Source: DATECU01 sp035286745 | GTDB taxonomy: Bacteria; Acidobacteriota; Vicinamibacteria; Fen-336 | NCBI GenBank assembly: GCA_035286745.1 | Contig: DATECU010000030.1 | Location: forward strand, 1 to 19,025 | Reading direction: 5' to 3' | DNA: 19,025 bases | Part shown: positions 1 to 9,584 of the stretch, in pieces | How positions within the stretch are numbered: the first letter of the stretch is position 1 | Layout of the letters: the number at the start of each line of letters is the position of its first letter | Position numbers and translations under genes: made by a program | Notes under the pieces: model-generated | Told to the model about the DNA's origin: nothing | Seen by the model: only the letters and a program-made list of their open reading frames with translations | Database searches by the model: none

Positions 1-540
1 CTCAACCAGCACGACGAGGTCCATGCGGTTCGATTGGGCCTGGCCCGCGTGCTCCTCGAGGAGGGGCGGGTCGAAGAGGCGGACAGGGTTGCGGCGGAGG
101 TGGCCAGCGCGGCCCGGCTCAGCGATTGGCCGGTCACCGAGGCCCAGGCCGAGAGCCTGCGGGCCTTGGCCTTGCTGGGCAGGGGGCTGGCGGACGAGGC
201 GACAGAGGCTACGCTGCGCGCAGCCTCCCTCCTGGCAGATTGCCGCGATCGTTCGGTGGTGCTGCGCGCCAGCATGGCGAAGGCCAGCGTGGATGCCGCC
301 AGCGGCAAGACCGCCGAGGCTCTCGGCGCCCTGAGCCGCGTGGGCGCCGAGGCGGATCGGGCGAGCTTGACCGGGCTCGCCCTCGAGGCAAGGGTCGCTA
401 CCGCCGCGGTCGAGCTCCGGACACCGGAAGAGGACCGGGCACGCGCCGCGCTGGTGGGCCTGGAGCGTCAGGCCCGGAAGACGGGAATGCTTCGGCTCGC
501 CAGGCATGCCGCCGCTGCCAACAGCGCGTCACCGCGCTGA
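1..540 (+). CDS. C-terminal part of a TPR-like helical-repeat protein (5' end outside window)
   Basis: The reading frame is open from the first base to a TGA at 538-540, so this is the last 179 residues of a longer protein. The sequence is rich in Ala, Leu, Arg and Glu and forms repeated amphipathic helix pairs (for example residues around ARVLLEEGRVEEADRVAAEV and ALALLGRGLADEATEATLRA), as in tetratricopeptide-like alpha-solenoids. No catalytic motif, membrane segment or metal-binding motif is visible. Such C-terminal solenoids are common at the end of large bacterial Ser/Thr kinases and of signalling ATPases, but the N-terminal part is missing, so no function is assigned. It reads in the same direction as the nar genes but is separated from them by 214 non-coding bases and is probably a separate transcription unit. 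Confidence 0.75.
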   Translation, partial: LNQHDEVHAVRLGLARVLLEEGRVEEADRVAAEVASAARLSDWPVTEAQAESLRALALLGRGLADEATEATLRAASLLADCRDRSVVLRASMAKASVDAASGKTAEALGALSRVGAEADRASLTGLALEARVATAAVELRTPEEDRARAALVGLERQARKTGMLRLARHAAAANSASPR

Positions 541-754
541 TCGTGCCTGGCGGCGCTTAGACGACAACGCTCGCCGTTCTCGCCCTTCTCTCAGGTCTGC
601 TGACCGACCCGACGCAGACTCTCGTTCCTGAGAGGCCAACACCGACGCGCCAACCGTGGCCACGCCCACAACCCCAGTGGAATCTATGACATCCGGCAGA
701 AGGCGCGAGCCGGCACAGTCCCTGCTAGGGGGACGAGCCAAGCAGGAGGTCCGC
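541..754 (+). other. Non-coding leader between the TPR-like gene and narC
   Basis: This 214-base stretch is the only substantial gap before the nar/act array, so the operon promoter should lie here. I looked for an FNR/DNR palindrome (TTGAT-N4-ATCAA), NarL heptamers and a sigma-54 GG/GC element and saw none that is convincing. A small inverted repeat, CTCTC-N6-GAGAG at 619-634, and GGTC-N4-GACC at 594-605 are present. Both are short and could occur by chance. No good -35/-10 pair stands out. The last part holds the narC ribosome binding site. Confidence 0.5.
744..749 (+). promoter_or_regulatory. Ribosome binding site that fixes the narC start
   Basis: The AGGAGG at 744-749 lies five bases upstream of the GTG at 755. 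It favours this start over the in-frame GTG at 656, which would add 33 residues with no secretion character ahead of the signal peptide. Confidence 0.7.
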
Positions 755-1615
755 GTGCGAAGTCGATTGATACTCTGTCTGCTCCTCGCATCCGCCGTCG
801 CCCTTCCCGCCGCAGCCCGCGCCCAGGCGCCCGCCGGGGAACCCGATCCCAACATCGATCTCTTCGCCCGCAAGTGTGGCTCGTGCCACACCGTGGGCAG
901 TGGAGTGCGGGTGGGTCCGGATCTCAAGGGGGCGACCGATCGGCGGTCGGGTACCTGGCTCCAGGGTTTCATCAAGACGCCGAGCACCATGCTCGACACC
1001 GACCCCGCCGCCAAGCAGCTCCTGGCTCAGTTCAACGGCGTGCGCATGCCGGATCTGGGGCTGACCGACGCCGAGGCCAAGGGGCTGGTGGGGCTGATCC
1101 AGCGTTGCTCGGTCACTCCCTGCAACCTGGCTGGCAGCTTCACGCCGGTGGTGCAGATGGCGGCCGACGAGCTGAACGCTGCCGTTAGCCGCGGAACGGC
1201 TCTCTTCCTGGGGGAGCAAGCGCTCAAGAACGCCGGCGCGCCCTGCCTGGCCTGCCATACGGTGAAGGGTGCGGGGTCGCGGATCGGCGGCGGACTCCTG
1301 GCCAAGGACCTGACCCAGGTCTACGCCCGGCTGGGGGACCAGGGGCTGGACGCGGCGCTCAAGAGCCCGGCCTTCCCGGTCATGAACAAGGTCTTCGGCG
1401 TGGAGCACCCGCTGGCCCCGGACGAGGTGGTGGCCCTCCGTGCCTTCTTCTACAACGCCAACCGCGCCACCGCGCCGGCCGACGACACCCTCAGCCTGCC
1501 GGTGATCGCCTTCCTGGGGACCATCGCCGTCTTGGTTGCGCTCAACGCCGCCTGGTCTCGGCGCCTGCGGGGCGTGCGCACAGCTCTCACCGGAAAGAAC
1601 GGGAGGATCGCGTGA
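755..1615 (+). CDS. narC: NarC-type membrane-anchored periplasmic diheme cytochrome c
   Basis: This is a 286-residue c-type cytochrome. Residues 1-23 form a Sec signal peptide (basic start, Leu-rich core, ARA just before the likely cleavage). Two haem-binding motifs follow, C41-GS-C44-H45 and C164-LA-C167-H168. A VRMPDLGLT segment after the first could give its axial Met. A single C-terminal membrane helix at about 246-267, followed by basic residues, would anchor it with the haems in the periplasm. Two further cysteines, C118 and C123, lie between the haem domains. In Thermus a diheme cytochrome NarC is encoded first in the nar operon, needed for active nitrate reductase, and acts as an electron carrier. 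The same position here, directly before narG with a 4-base overlap, supports the name. The start is GTG, preceded by AGGAGG. Confidence 0.85.
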   Translation: MRSRLILCLLLASAVALPAAARAQAPAGEPDPNIDLFARKCGSCHTVGSGVRVGPDLKGATDRRSGTWLQGFIKTPSTMLDTDPAAKQLLAQFNGVRMPDLGLTDAEAKGLVGLIQRCSVTPCNLAGSFTPVVQMAADELNAAVSRGTALFLGEQALKNAGAPCLACHTVKGAGSRIGGGLLAKDLTQVYARLGDQGLDAALKSPAFPVMNKVFGVEHPLAPDEVVALRAFFYNANRATAPADDTLSLPVIAFLGTIAVLVALNAAWSRRLRGVRTALTGKNGRIA

Positions 1616-4600
1616 AGTGGATCAAGGACCTCATCAGCCCGCAGACCCGGGCCTGGGAGGAGTTCTACCGGAACCGCTGGCAGCACGACAAGGTCGTGCG
1701 CTCGACCCACGGCGTGAACTGCACGGGTGGCTGCTCCTGGAACATCTACGTGAAGGAGGGGATCGTCACCTGGGAGATGCAGGCCCTCGACTATCCCCTG
1801 ATCGATCGCAGTCTTCCGCCCTACGAGCCTCGCGGTTGTCAGCGCGGCATCTCCTACTCCTGGTACCTGTACAGCCCGATTCGGGTGAAGTACCCCTACA
1901 TGCGCGGGGCGCTGCTCGACATCTGGCGTGAGGCGCGGGCCCGGCACGAGGATCCGGTCGAGGCCTGGTCTTCGATCCAGGCCGATCCCCAGCTCCGGAC
2001 CCGCTACCAGCGCGCCCGCGGCAAGGGCGGCTTCCGGCGGGTGAAGATGGACGAGGCCATGGAGCTGTTGGCCGCGGCTAACGTATACACCGTCAAGAAG
2101 TACGGTCCCGACCGCGTCAACGGCTTCTCGCCCATCCCGGCCATGTCGCAGCTCAGCTACGCGGCCGGCGCCCGCTTCCTGCAGCTGATGGGCGGAGTGA
2201 ACCTGTCGTTCTACGACTGGTACTGCGACCTGCCGCCCGCCTCCCCGGAGGCCTGGGGCGAGCAGACGGACGTGGCGGAGTCGGCGGACTGGTACCACTC
2301 CAAGATGATCGCCATCATGGGGTCGAACCCCAACATGACGCGCACCCCGGACTGCCACTACATCTCGGAGTGCCGGCATAACGGAACCAAGCTGGTGGTC
2401 CTGGCTCCCGACTTCTCCCAGGTCAGCAAGTACGCCGACCAGTGGATCCCCCTCCACGCCGGCCAGGACGGAGCCTTCTGGATGGCGGTCACCCACGTGA
2501 TCCTGAAGGAGTACTACGTCGACCGCAAGACGGAGACCTTCGACAGCTACATCAAGCAGTATACCGACTGCCCCTACCTGGTGGAGCTGGAGCAGTCCCC
2601 CCGCGGCTATCGGGCGGGCCGCCTGATCCGGGCCAACAAGCTGAAGGCGTACGGGGACGAGGAGAACGGAGCCTGGAAGTTCCTGGTCTGGGACAGCAAG
2701 AGTGGGCAGCCCAAGATGCTGGGCGGCAGCGTCGGCCACCGCTGGGGCAAGACCGGCGGCAAGTGGAACCTGAAGCTGGAGGACGCCAAGACCGGTGACC
2801 CGGTGGATCCGGCGATCACCCTCTTGGACGTCAAGGACCAGGTCTGCCTGGTGGAGTTCGAGCAGTACGAGTCGGACAACGTGGCCCTGCGCGGGGTTCC
2901 GGCCAAGAAGCTGAAGACCGCCGACGGCAAGGAAGTGCTGGTCACCACCGTCTTCGACCTGTTGATGGGACGCTACGGCGTCTCCCGCGGCCTCTCCGGC
3001 GAGTACCCGGCGAGCTACGACGACCCGGACTTCTCCTACACCCCCGCCTGGCAGGAGAAGTGGACGGGCGTGGATCGCAAGACGGTGGCGGCTTTCGCGC
3101 GAGAGTGGGCGCATACCGCCGAGATCACCGGCGGCAAGTGCTGCATCATCATCGGCGCCGGCATCAACCACTGGTACCACAACAACCTGATGTACCGCGC
3201 CGGCATGGTGGCCCTGATGCTCACCGGCAGCGTGGGCAAGAACGGCGGCGGCCTCAACCACTACGTGGGCCAGGAGAAGCTGGCCCCGGTGGCGCCCTGG
3301 GCCGCCATCACCTTCGCCCGCGACTGGGGCATGACCCCGCGCCTACAGAACGCGCCCTCCTGGCACTACGTCCATTGCGATCAGTGGCGCTACGAGGCCG
3401 AGTTCACCGAGTACCACCCGGTCCCCGACCAGGCCTCGCTGGCCCAGGGTCACACCATCGACCTGCAGATCAAGGCGGTTCGCAACGGCTGGCTGCCCTT
3501 CTACCCCCAGTTCGATCGCTCCTCGATCGAGATCGTGAAGGAGGCGCGGGCGGCCGGAGCCAAGACCGAAGACGAGATCGTGCAGAACGTGGTCGATCGC
3601 CTGAAAAAACGCGAGGTCAAGTTCGCGGTGGAGGATCCGGACGCCCCGGAGAACTGGCCGCGCGTTTGGTACATCTGGCGGGGCAACGCGCTCATGTCCA
3701 GCGCCAAGGGCCACGAGTACTTCCTGAAGCACTACCTGGGGACCCACACCAACGCCATCGCCACCGAGAAGGCGCAAGGCACCACCAAGGATGTGGTCTG
3801 GCGGGACGCTCCCGAGGGCAAGCTGGACCTGGTGGTGGACATCAACTTCCGCATGGACACCTCGGCTCTCTACTCCGACGTCGTGCTGCCGGCGGCCACC
3901 TGGTACGAGAAGGCGGACCTCAACTCCACCGACATGCACTCCTTCATCCACCCGCTGGCCGAGGCGGTGCCCCCGGCCTGGGAATCGCAGTCCGACTGGA
4001 ACATCTTCCGGGGCCTGATGCTCAAGACGTCGGAGCTGTCGATGCGGCACTTCCCGGAGCCGGTCGAGGACCTCGTGGCCTCGCCCCTGGCCCACGACAC
4101 GCCCGCTGAGATCGCCCAGGCCGAGATCAAGGACTGGATCAACGGGGAGTGCGAGGCCATCCCGGGCAAGACCATGCCGGGCTTCAAGATCGTCACCCGC
4201 GACTACAAGAAGCTCTATCAGAAGTTCGTGGCCCTGGGTCCCGGCATCCGTGACGGCATCGGCGCCCACGGCGTCCGCCTCGACGTCAAGGACGAGTATG
4301 AGGAGCTGATCGCCACCCGGACCACCACGGTGGTGGAGGGTCAGTTGTTGCCCGCGCTTTACGAGGCCCACCAGGCAGCCGACGTCATCCTGCACCTGGC
4401 GCCGGAGACCAACGGTGAGGTGGCGTACAAGGGCTACAAGTACCTGGAGGAGAAGACGGGCCTGGTGCTGGCTGACCTGGCCGAGGGCTCACGCAGCCAG
4501 CGCGTCACCTACAAGGACCTGCAGTCCCAGCCCCGCCGCCTGCTGAACAGCCCCTGTTGGTCGGGCCTCATGACCGACGGCCGGTCCTACTCGGCCTTCA

Positions 4601-5217
4601 CCACCCAAGTCGATCGTCTGCTGCCCTGGCGGACGCTGACCGGCCGCCAGCACCTGTACCTGGACCATCCGGGCTACCTGGATTTCGGCGAGCACCTGCC
4701 CACCTACAAGCCCTCGCCGCTGCCCGCGCAATACGGCGACCTGCGGCAGAGCGTCGACGACGGGCTGCTGCTCAACTACCTGACGCCTCACGGGAAGTGG
4801 CACATCCACTCCACCTACTACGACAACCACCGCATGCTCACCCTGTCCCGGGGGATGGAGCCGATGTGGATCAACGACCAGGACGCCCTGAAGATCGGCA
4901 TCGTGGACAACGACTGGGTGGAGGCGCATAACGACCACGGGGTGGTTTGCACCCGGGCCGTGGTCTCGGCCCGCATCCCGCGAGGCGTCTGCATCTACTA
5001 CCACTCGCCCGAGCGCACCATCAGCGTTCCCAAGTCGCCGCTCCGGGGCGGCCGGCGCGCCGGTGGCCACAACAGCTTGACCCGGGTGCGCCTGAAGCCG
5101 GTCCTGATGGTGGGCGGCTACGGCCAGTTCACCTTCCACTTCAACTACTGGGGCCCGACCGGCGTGAACCGCGACACCTTCGTGCGCATTCGCAAGTTGG
5201 CCAAGGCCGAGTTCTAA
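1612..5217 (+). CDS. narG: Respiratory nitrate reductase alpha subunit NarG
   Basis: This 1201-residue protein (E. coli NarG is 1247) is the Mo-bisMGD subunit that reduces nitrate to nitrite. The FS0 cluster motif is H33, C37, C41, C76, with the same spacing as H49/C53/C57/C92 in E. coli. The segment YDWYCDLPPASP carries the expected Mo ligand at D206, matching Asp222 of E. coli. Further family blocks, such as GINHWYH, YVGQEKL, LVVDINFRMD, SDVVLPAATWYEK and LTPHGKWHIHSTY, run to the C-terminus. The N-terminus is short and lacks a twin-arginine signal peptide, so the protein should be cytoplasmic, as in the proteobacterial enzyme and unlike the outward-facing archaeal one. The start is GTG at 1612, overlapping the narC stop and preceded by GGGAGG at 1601-1606. 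It should pair with NarH and NarI and needs NarJ for cofactor insertion. Confidence 0.98.
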   Translation: MKWIKDLISPQTRAWEEFYRNRWQHDKVVRSTHGVNCTGGCSWNIYVKEGIVTWEMQALDYPLIDRSLPPYEPRGCQRGISYSWYLYSPIRVKYPYMRGALLDIWREARARHEDPVEAWSSIQADPQLRTRYQRARGKGGFRRVKMDEAMELLAAANVYTVKKYGPDRVNGFSPIPAMSQLSYAAGARFLQLMGGVNLSFYDWYCDLPPASPEAWGEQTDVAESADWYHSKMIAIMGSNPNMTRTPDCHYISECRHNGTKLVVLAPDFSQVSKYADQWIPLHAGQDGAFWMAVTHVILKEYYVDRKTETFDSYIKQYTDCPYLVELEQSPRGYRAGRLIRANKLKAYGDEENGAWKFLVWDSKSGQPKMLGGSVGHRWGKTGGKWNLKLEDAKTGDPVDPAITLLDVKDQVCLVEFEQYESDNVALRGVPAKKLKTADGKEVLVTTVFDLLMGRYGVSRGLSGEYPASYDDPDFSYTPAWQEKWTGVDRKTVAAFAREWAHTAEITGGKCCIIIGAGINHWYHNNLMYRAGMVALMLTGSVGKNGGGLNHYVGQEKLAPVAPWAAITFARDWGMTPRLQNAPSWHYVHCDQWRYEAEFTEYHPVPDQASLAQGHTIDLQIKAVRNGWLPFYPQFDRSSIEIVKEARAAGAKTEDEIVQNVVDRLKKREVKFAVEDPDAPENWPRVWYIWRGNALMSSAKGHEYFLKHYLGTHTNAIATEKAQGTTKDVVWRDAPEGKLDLVVDINFRMDTSALYSDVVLPAATWYEKADLNSTDMHSFIHPLAEAVPPAWESQSDWNIFRGLMLKTSELSMRHFPEPVEDLVASPLAHDTPAEIAQAEIKDWINGECEAIPGKTMPGFKIVTRDYKKLYQKFVALGPGIRDGIGAHGVRLDVKDEYEELIATRTTTVVEGQLLPALYEAHQAADVILHLAPETNGEVAYKGYKYLEEKTGLVLADLAEGSRSQRVTYKDLQSQPRRLLNSPCWSGLMTDGRSYSAFTTQVDRLLPWRTLTGRQHLYLDHPGYLDFGEHLPTYKPSPLPAQYGDLRQSVDDGLLLNYLTPHGKWHIHSTYYDNHRMLTLSRGMEPMWINDQDALKIGIVDNDWVEAHNDHGVVCTRAVVSARIPRGVCIYYHSPERTISVPKSPLRGGRRAGGHNSLTRVRLKPVLMVGGYGQFTFHFNYWGPTGVNRDTFVRIRKLAKAEF

Positions 5218-5231
5218 GGGGAGATCGCCAA

Positions 5232-6721
<1,490 letters not shown>

Positions 6722-6722
<1 letters not shown>

Positions 6723-7315
6723 TGTCCATCGACCGCGAGAGCCTGACGCTGCTCGGCAGCGTGCTGGAGTACCCGGGCCCCGACACGCCCGCCTTGTCCC
6801 GCCAGGCTGCCGATCGTCTGGCGGGGGACCACATTGCCCTGGCCCGCACGCTGTGGGACCTGGCGGTGTGGCTGGAGACCACGACTCGGGGCGAGGCCGA
6901 AGAACGCTATACGGGGCTCTTCGATCTGAACCCGGTGTGCACTCTGCACGTGGGCTACCAGCTCTTCGGCGAGACCTATCAGCGCGGGGAGTTCCTGGCC
7001 CACCTCTCCCGGGAGCTGCGGGAGCGCGGTGTCGATGCCGGGCAAGAGCTGCCCGACCATCTGCCCACGGTGCTGCGCCTGCTGGCGGGCGCCGACGAGG
7101 AGAGCGCACTCACCCTGATCGAGGACGCGCTTCTGCCTGCGCTTCGGAAGATGGGTGAGGCCCTAGCCGACTCGCAGGACTGCTGGTCGGCGATCGTCAA
7201 GGCCCTGCCTGGTTGCCTGTCGGACTCCGCGACCGAAGCTCCCGTGGACCAACCCGCCGGCCGGAGCATCCCCGCGATGCTTGCCGAGGAGAAGGGGGCT
7301 ACCGCTCATGCTTAG
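6722..7315 (+). CDS. narJ: Nitrate reductase assembly chaperone NarJ
   Basis: This 197-residue, mostly helical, soluble protein belongs to the NarJ/TorD family of redox-enzyme maturation proteins. It binds apo-NarG and directs Mo cofactor insertion and membrane attachment. The recognisable core is at residues 60-90: EERYTGLFDLNPVCTLHVGY followed by an FGETYQRGEFL block, with Y63, F67 and D68 at the usual places. There is no signal peptide, cofactor-binding motif or membrane helix. The last 30 residues (after about 167) are polar and low in complexity, a common feature of NarJ tails. It starts at ATG 6722, overlapping the narH stop by one base, and its end overlaps narI by eight bases. The position between narH and narI is the standard one. 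Confidence 0.95.
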
Positions 7316-8030
7316 CGCATTCAACGCACTCCGCTTCCCGCCGGTGCTCAACACTATCCTGTTCGGCGCCCTGCCCTATGTGGCGATGGTGCTGTTCCTG
7401 GTGGTCTCGATCACCCGCTACCGCCGCGACCCCTTCACCTTCTCCAGCCTCTCCTCGCAGTTCCTGGAGACGCGGAAGCTGTTCTGGGGCTCGGTGCCCT
7501 TCCACGTGGGCATCCTCGCCCTCTTCTTCGGCCACCTGATCGGCTTCCTGTTGCCTCGGGAGCTGACCGCCTTCAACCGGGTGCCAGTCCGGCTGTTCGT
7601 GTTCGAGGCCTCCGGCCTGGTGGCGGCTTTCCTGACCCTGCTCGGCCTTGTCGGGCTGATGGTTCGTCGAGCCACCAGCCCCCGCCTCCGCGCCAACACC
7701 ACGGTGGCCGATGTGGTGGTCTACGGGCTCTTGCTGTTCCAGATCCTGACCGGACTGTGGGTCGCCACCGAGCTGCGCTGGGGCAGCGCCTGGTTCACTC
7801 AGGCGGTGGTGCCCTACCTGCGCTCCATCTTCGTGTTCCAGCCCGACGTGGCGCGCATGGTGGAGCTGCCCATGCCGCTCCAGCTCCACGTGCTGGGAGC
7901 CTTCGTGTTCTTCGCCGCCTTCAGCTACACCCGCTTGGTGCACGCCCTGGTGGCACCGGTGCCCTACCTGTGGCGGCCCAACCAGGTGGTGATCTGGAAC
8001 CGCCCGCGGGGCCAGCAGCCGCTCAACTAA
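7308..8030 (+). CDS. narI: Respiratory nitrate reductase gamma subunit NarI (cytochrome b)
   Basis: This 240-residue membrane protein has five predicted hydrophobic helices. It oxidises quinol at the periplasmic side and passes electrons through two b haems to NarH. The four haem-ligand histidines are H66, H76, H194 and H212. Their pair spacings (10 and 18) equal those of H56/H66 and H187/H205 in E. coli. The block FETRKLFWGSVPFH-like region and a C-terminal RLVHALVAPVPYLWRP are family hallmarks. The chosen start is ATG 7308, within the end of narJ, preceded by a purine-rich AAGGGGG at 7291-7297. An upstream in-frame ATG at 7281 would add nine polar, Arg-rich residues and is less likely. A 33-base gap separates it from narK1. 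Confidence 0.96.
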   Translation: MLSAFNALRFPPVLNTILFGALPYVAMVLFLVVSITRYRRDPFTFSSLSSQFLETRKLFWGSVPFHVGILALFFGHLIGFLLPRELTAFNRVPVRLFVFEASGLVAAFLTLLGLVGLMVRRATSPRLRANTTVADVVVYGLLLFQILTGLWVATELRWGSAWFTQAVVPYLRSIFVFQPDVARMVELPMPLQLHVLGAFVFFAAFSYTRLVHALVAPVPYLWRPNQVVIWNRPRGQQPLN

Positions 8031-8063
8031 CGGTTTCGCAAGCGCCAGGCGGGAAGACAGGCC

Positions 8064-9584
8064 ATGCGGGAGAGAGCCAAGGCGATCAGCGTCCTGACCA
8101 TGAACACACTGGCGTTCACGGTGTGTTTCGCGGTCTGGGTGATGTACGGCGTGCTGATCACCTTCCTCGTCGACAACCGCGCCTATGCCTTCAGCAAGGC
8201 CGATCTGGGCTGGCTGATCGGCATTCCGATCCTGTCCGGGTCGATCTTCCGTCTGCCGGTAGGCGTGCTCACCGACAAGTATGGAGGGCGCGTCGTTTTC
8301 GCCGGCGTCATGCTGTTCTCGGCGGTCTCCTGTTGGGCCACCGCCTACGCCGACGGCTTCTGGGGCTTCCTGTGGGGCGGACTCGCGTTTGGCATAGCCG
8401 GTACCGGATTCGCCGTGGGGATCGCCTACACCTCGGTCTGGTTCCCGCGGCACCAGCAGGGGACGGCGCTCGGCATCTTCGGCGCCGGCAACGCCGGGGC
8501 GGCGGTGACTTCTCTGGGCGCGCCTCTTCTCCTGCGCTGGCTCACCCAGGGCGGCAACAACCTCGACGCCTGGCGGGCCATGCCCAAGATCTACGCCGGC
8601 GCTCTCCTGCTGATGACCGTGGCCTTCTGGATCTTCACCTACCCCCGGGTGGTCGAGCACGGCCATGAGCTGACCCTGGCCGAACGCCTGCATCCGCTCA
8701 AGGTCGTGCGCGTCTGGCGCTTCGGGCTCTACTACTTCCTGGTGTTCGGCGGCTTCGTGGCGCTGGCCCAGTGGCTGATCCCGTACTACGTGAGCGCCTA
8801 CGGCACCAGCGTGGCCATGGCGGGCCTGCTGGCGTCGATCTTCAGCTTGCCCTCCGGCGTGATCCGGGCCCTCGGTGGCTGGCTGTCGGATCGCTATGGC
8901 GCCCGTTCCGTCATGTACTGGGTGCTCGGCGGATCGGCCATCTCCTGCCTGCTCCTGGTGGTGCCCCGCATGGACATCTACTCGCCCGGGGAAGGTGTGA
9001 TGGCGGCTGCGGCCGGCACCGTCTCCCAAGCCACGCCGGAGCAGGTGGTGGTGGGGGAGAAGCGCTATGCGCTCCGGGTCAAGCCGGTGGAGGTGGTCCG
9101 GGACAGCGGCACCCTGGTCTGGCCGACGTCCACCTTCTGGCAGGAGCCGGCGGTCAAGGCCGGCGACAAGGTGGTGAAGAAGCAGCTGCTGGCTCGAGGC
9201 ACCACCCACATCTTCTTCCAGGCCAACATCTGGATCTTCACCTTCATCGTGTTCGTGGTGGGGATCTTGATGGGCGTGGGCAAGGCGGCGGTCTACAAGC
9301 ACATCCCCGAGTACTTCCCCAAGGAAGTGGGCGTGGTGGGTGGCATCGTGGGCGTGATCGGGGGCCTGGGCGGCTTCTTCTGCCCCATCGTCTTCGGCTA
9401 CATGCTCCAGTCCACCGGGCTTTGGACCACCTGCTGGATGTTCTTCTTCCTGCTCTCGCTGGTCTCGCTGACCTGGATGCACTGGGTGATCCGCCGCATG
9501 ATGACCGAGCGCGCCCCCCAGCTGATGCAGCAGATGGACAGCGGTGGCGTGCCCAACCGGGTGTCGGGTACGGAGGTAGCATGA
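8064..9584 (+). CDS. narK1: NarK1-type nitrate/nitrite MFS transporter with a large hydrophilic insertion
   Basis: This 506-residue major facilitator protein has about 12 hydrophobic segments. The nitrate-signature region GFAVGIAYTSVWFPRHQQGT, followed by a GIFGAGNAG block, and a second Gly-rich segment near the C-terminus (VVGGIVGVIGGLGGFF) mark the nitrate/nitrite porter family. Substrate-binding arginines are in place at R63 (FRLPVG) and R268 (IRALGG). NarK1 members are generally proton-coupled nitrate importers, the likely role here. Unusually, residues about 303-382 form a long soluble insertion between membrane helices. The start ATG 8064 has only a weak GGGAAG upstream. The stop overlaps the narK2 start by 4 bases. 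A paired narK1-narK2 after narI is also the Thermus arrangement. Confidence 0.92.
   Translation: MRERAKAISVLTMNTLAFTVCFAVWVMYGVLITFLVDNRAYAFSKADLGWLIGIPILSGSIFRLPVGVLTDKYGGRVVFAGVMLFSAVSCWATAYADGFWGFLWGGLAFGIAGTGFAVGIAYTSVWFPRHQQGTALGIFGAGNAGAAVTSLGAPLLLRWLTQGGNNLDAWRAMPKIYAGALLLMTVAFWIFTYPRVVEHGHELTLAERLHPLKVVRVWRFGLYYFLVFGGFVALAQWLIPYYVSAYGTSVAMAGLLASIFSLPSGVIRALGGWLSDRYGARSVMYWVLGGSAISCLLLVVPRMDIYSPGEGVMAAAAGTVSQATPEQVVVGEKRYALRVKPVEVVRDSGTLVWPTSTFWQEPAVKAGDKVVKKQLLARGTTHIFFQANIWIFTFIVFVVGILMGVGKAAVYKHIPEYFPKEVGVVGGIVGVIGGLGGFFCPIVFGYMLQSTGLWTTCWMFFFLLSLVSLTWMHWVIRRMMTERAPQLMQQMDSGGVPNRVSGTEVA

Noticed and set aside
619..634. CTCTC-N6-GAGAG inverted repeat as a terminator or operator
   Set aside because: Only five base pairs, no T-run and no second copy. 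It is kept as a weak candidate within the leader description.
656..754. Earlier GTG start for narC
   Set aside because: It would put 33 polar residues ahead of a clear signal peptide. The GTG at 755 has AGGAGG at the right distance.
1450..3261. Long minus-strand open frame of 603 codons opposite the end of narC and narG
   Set aside because: It lies opposite strongly conserved narG coding sequence, has a skewed Val/Gly/His/Asp/Arg composition and no family motifs. High third-position G+C keeps the antisense frame open.
7299..9482. Minus-strand open frame of 727 codons opposite narI and narK1
   Set aside because: It is very rich in His, Glu, Gln and Gly, with no recognisable domain, and lies fully opposite two clearly recognised membrane-protein genes. 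It is a composition shadow.
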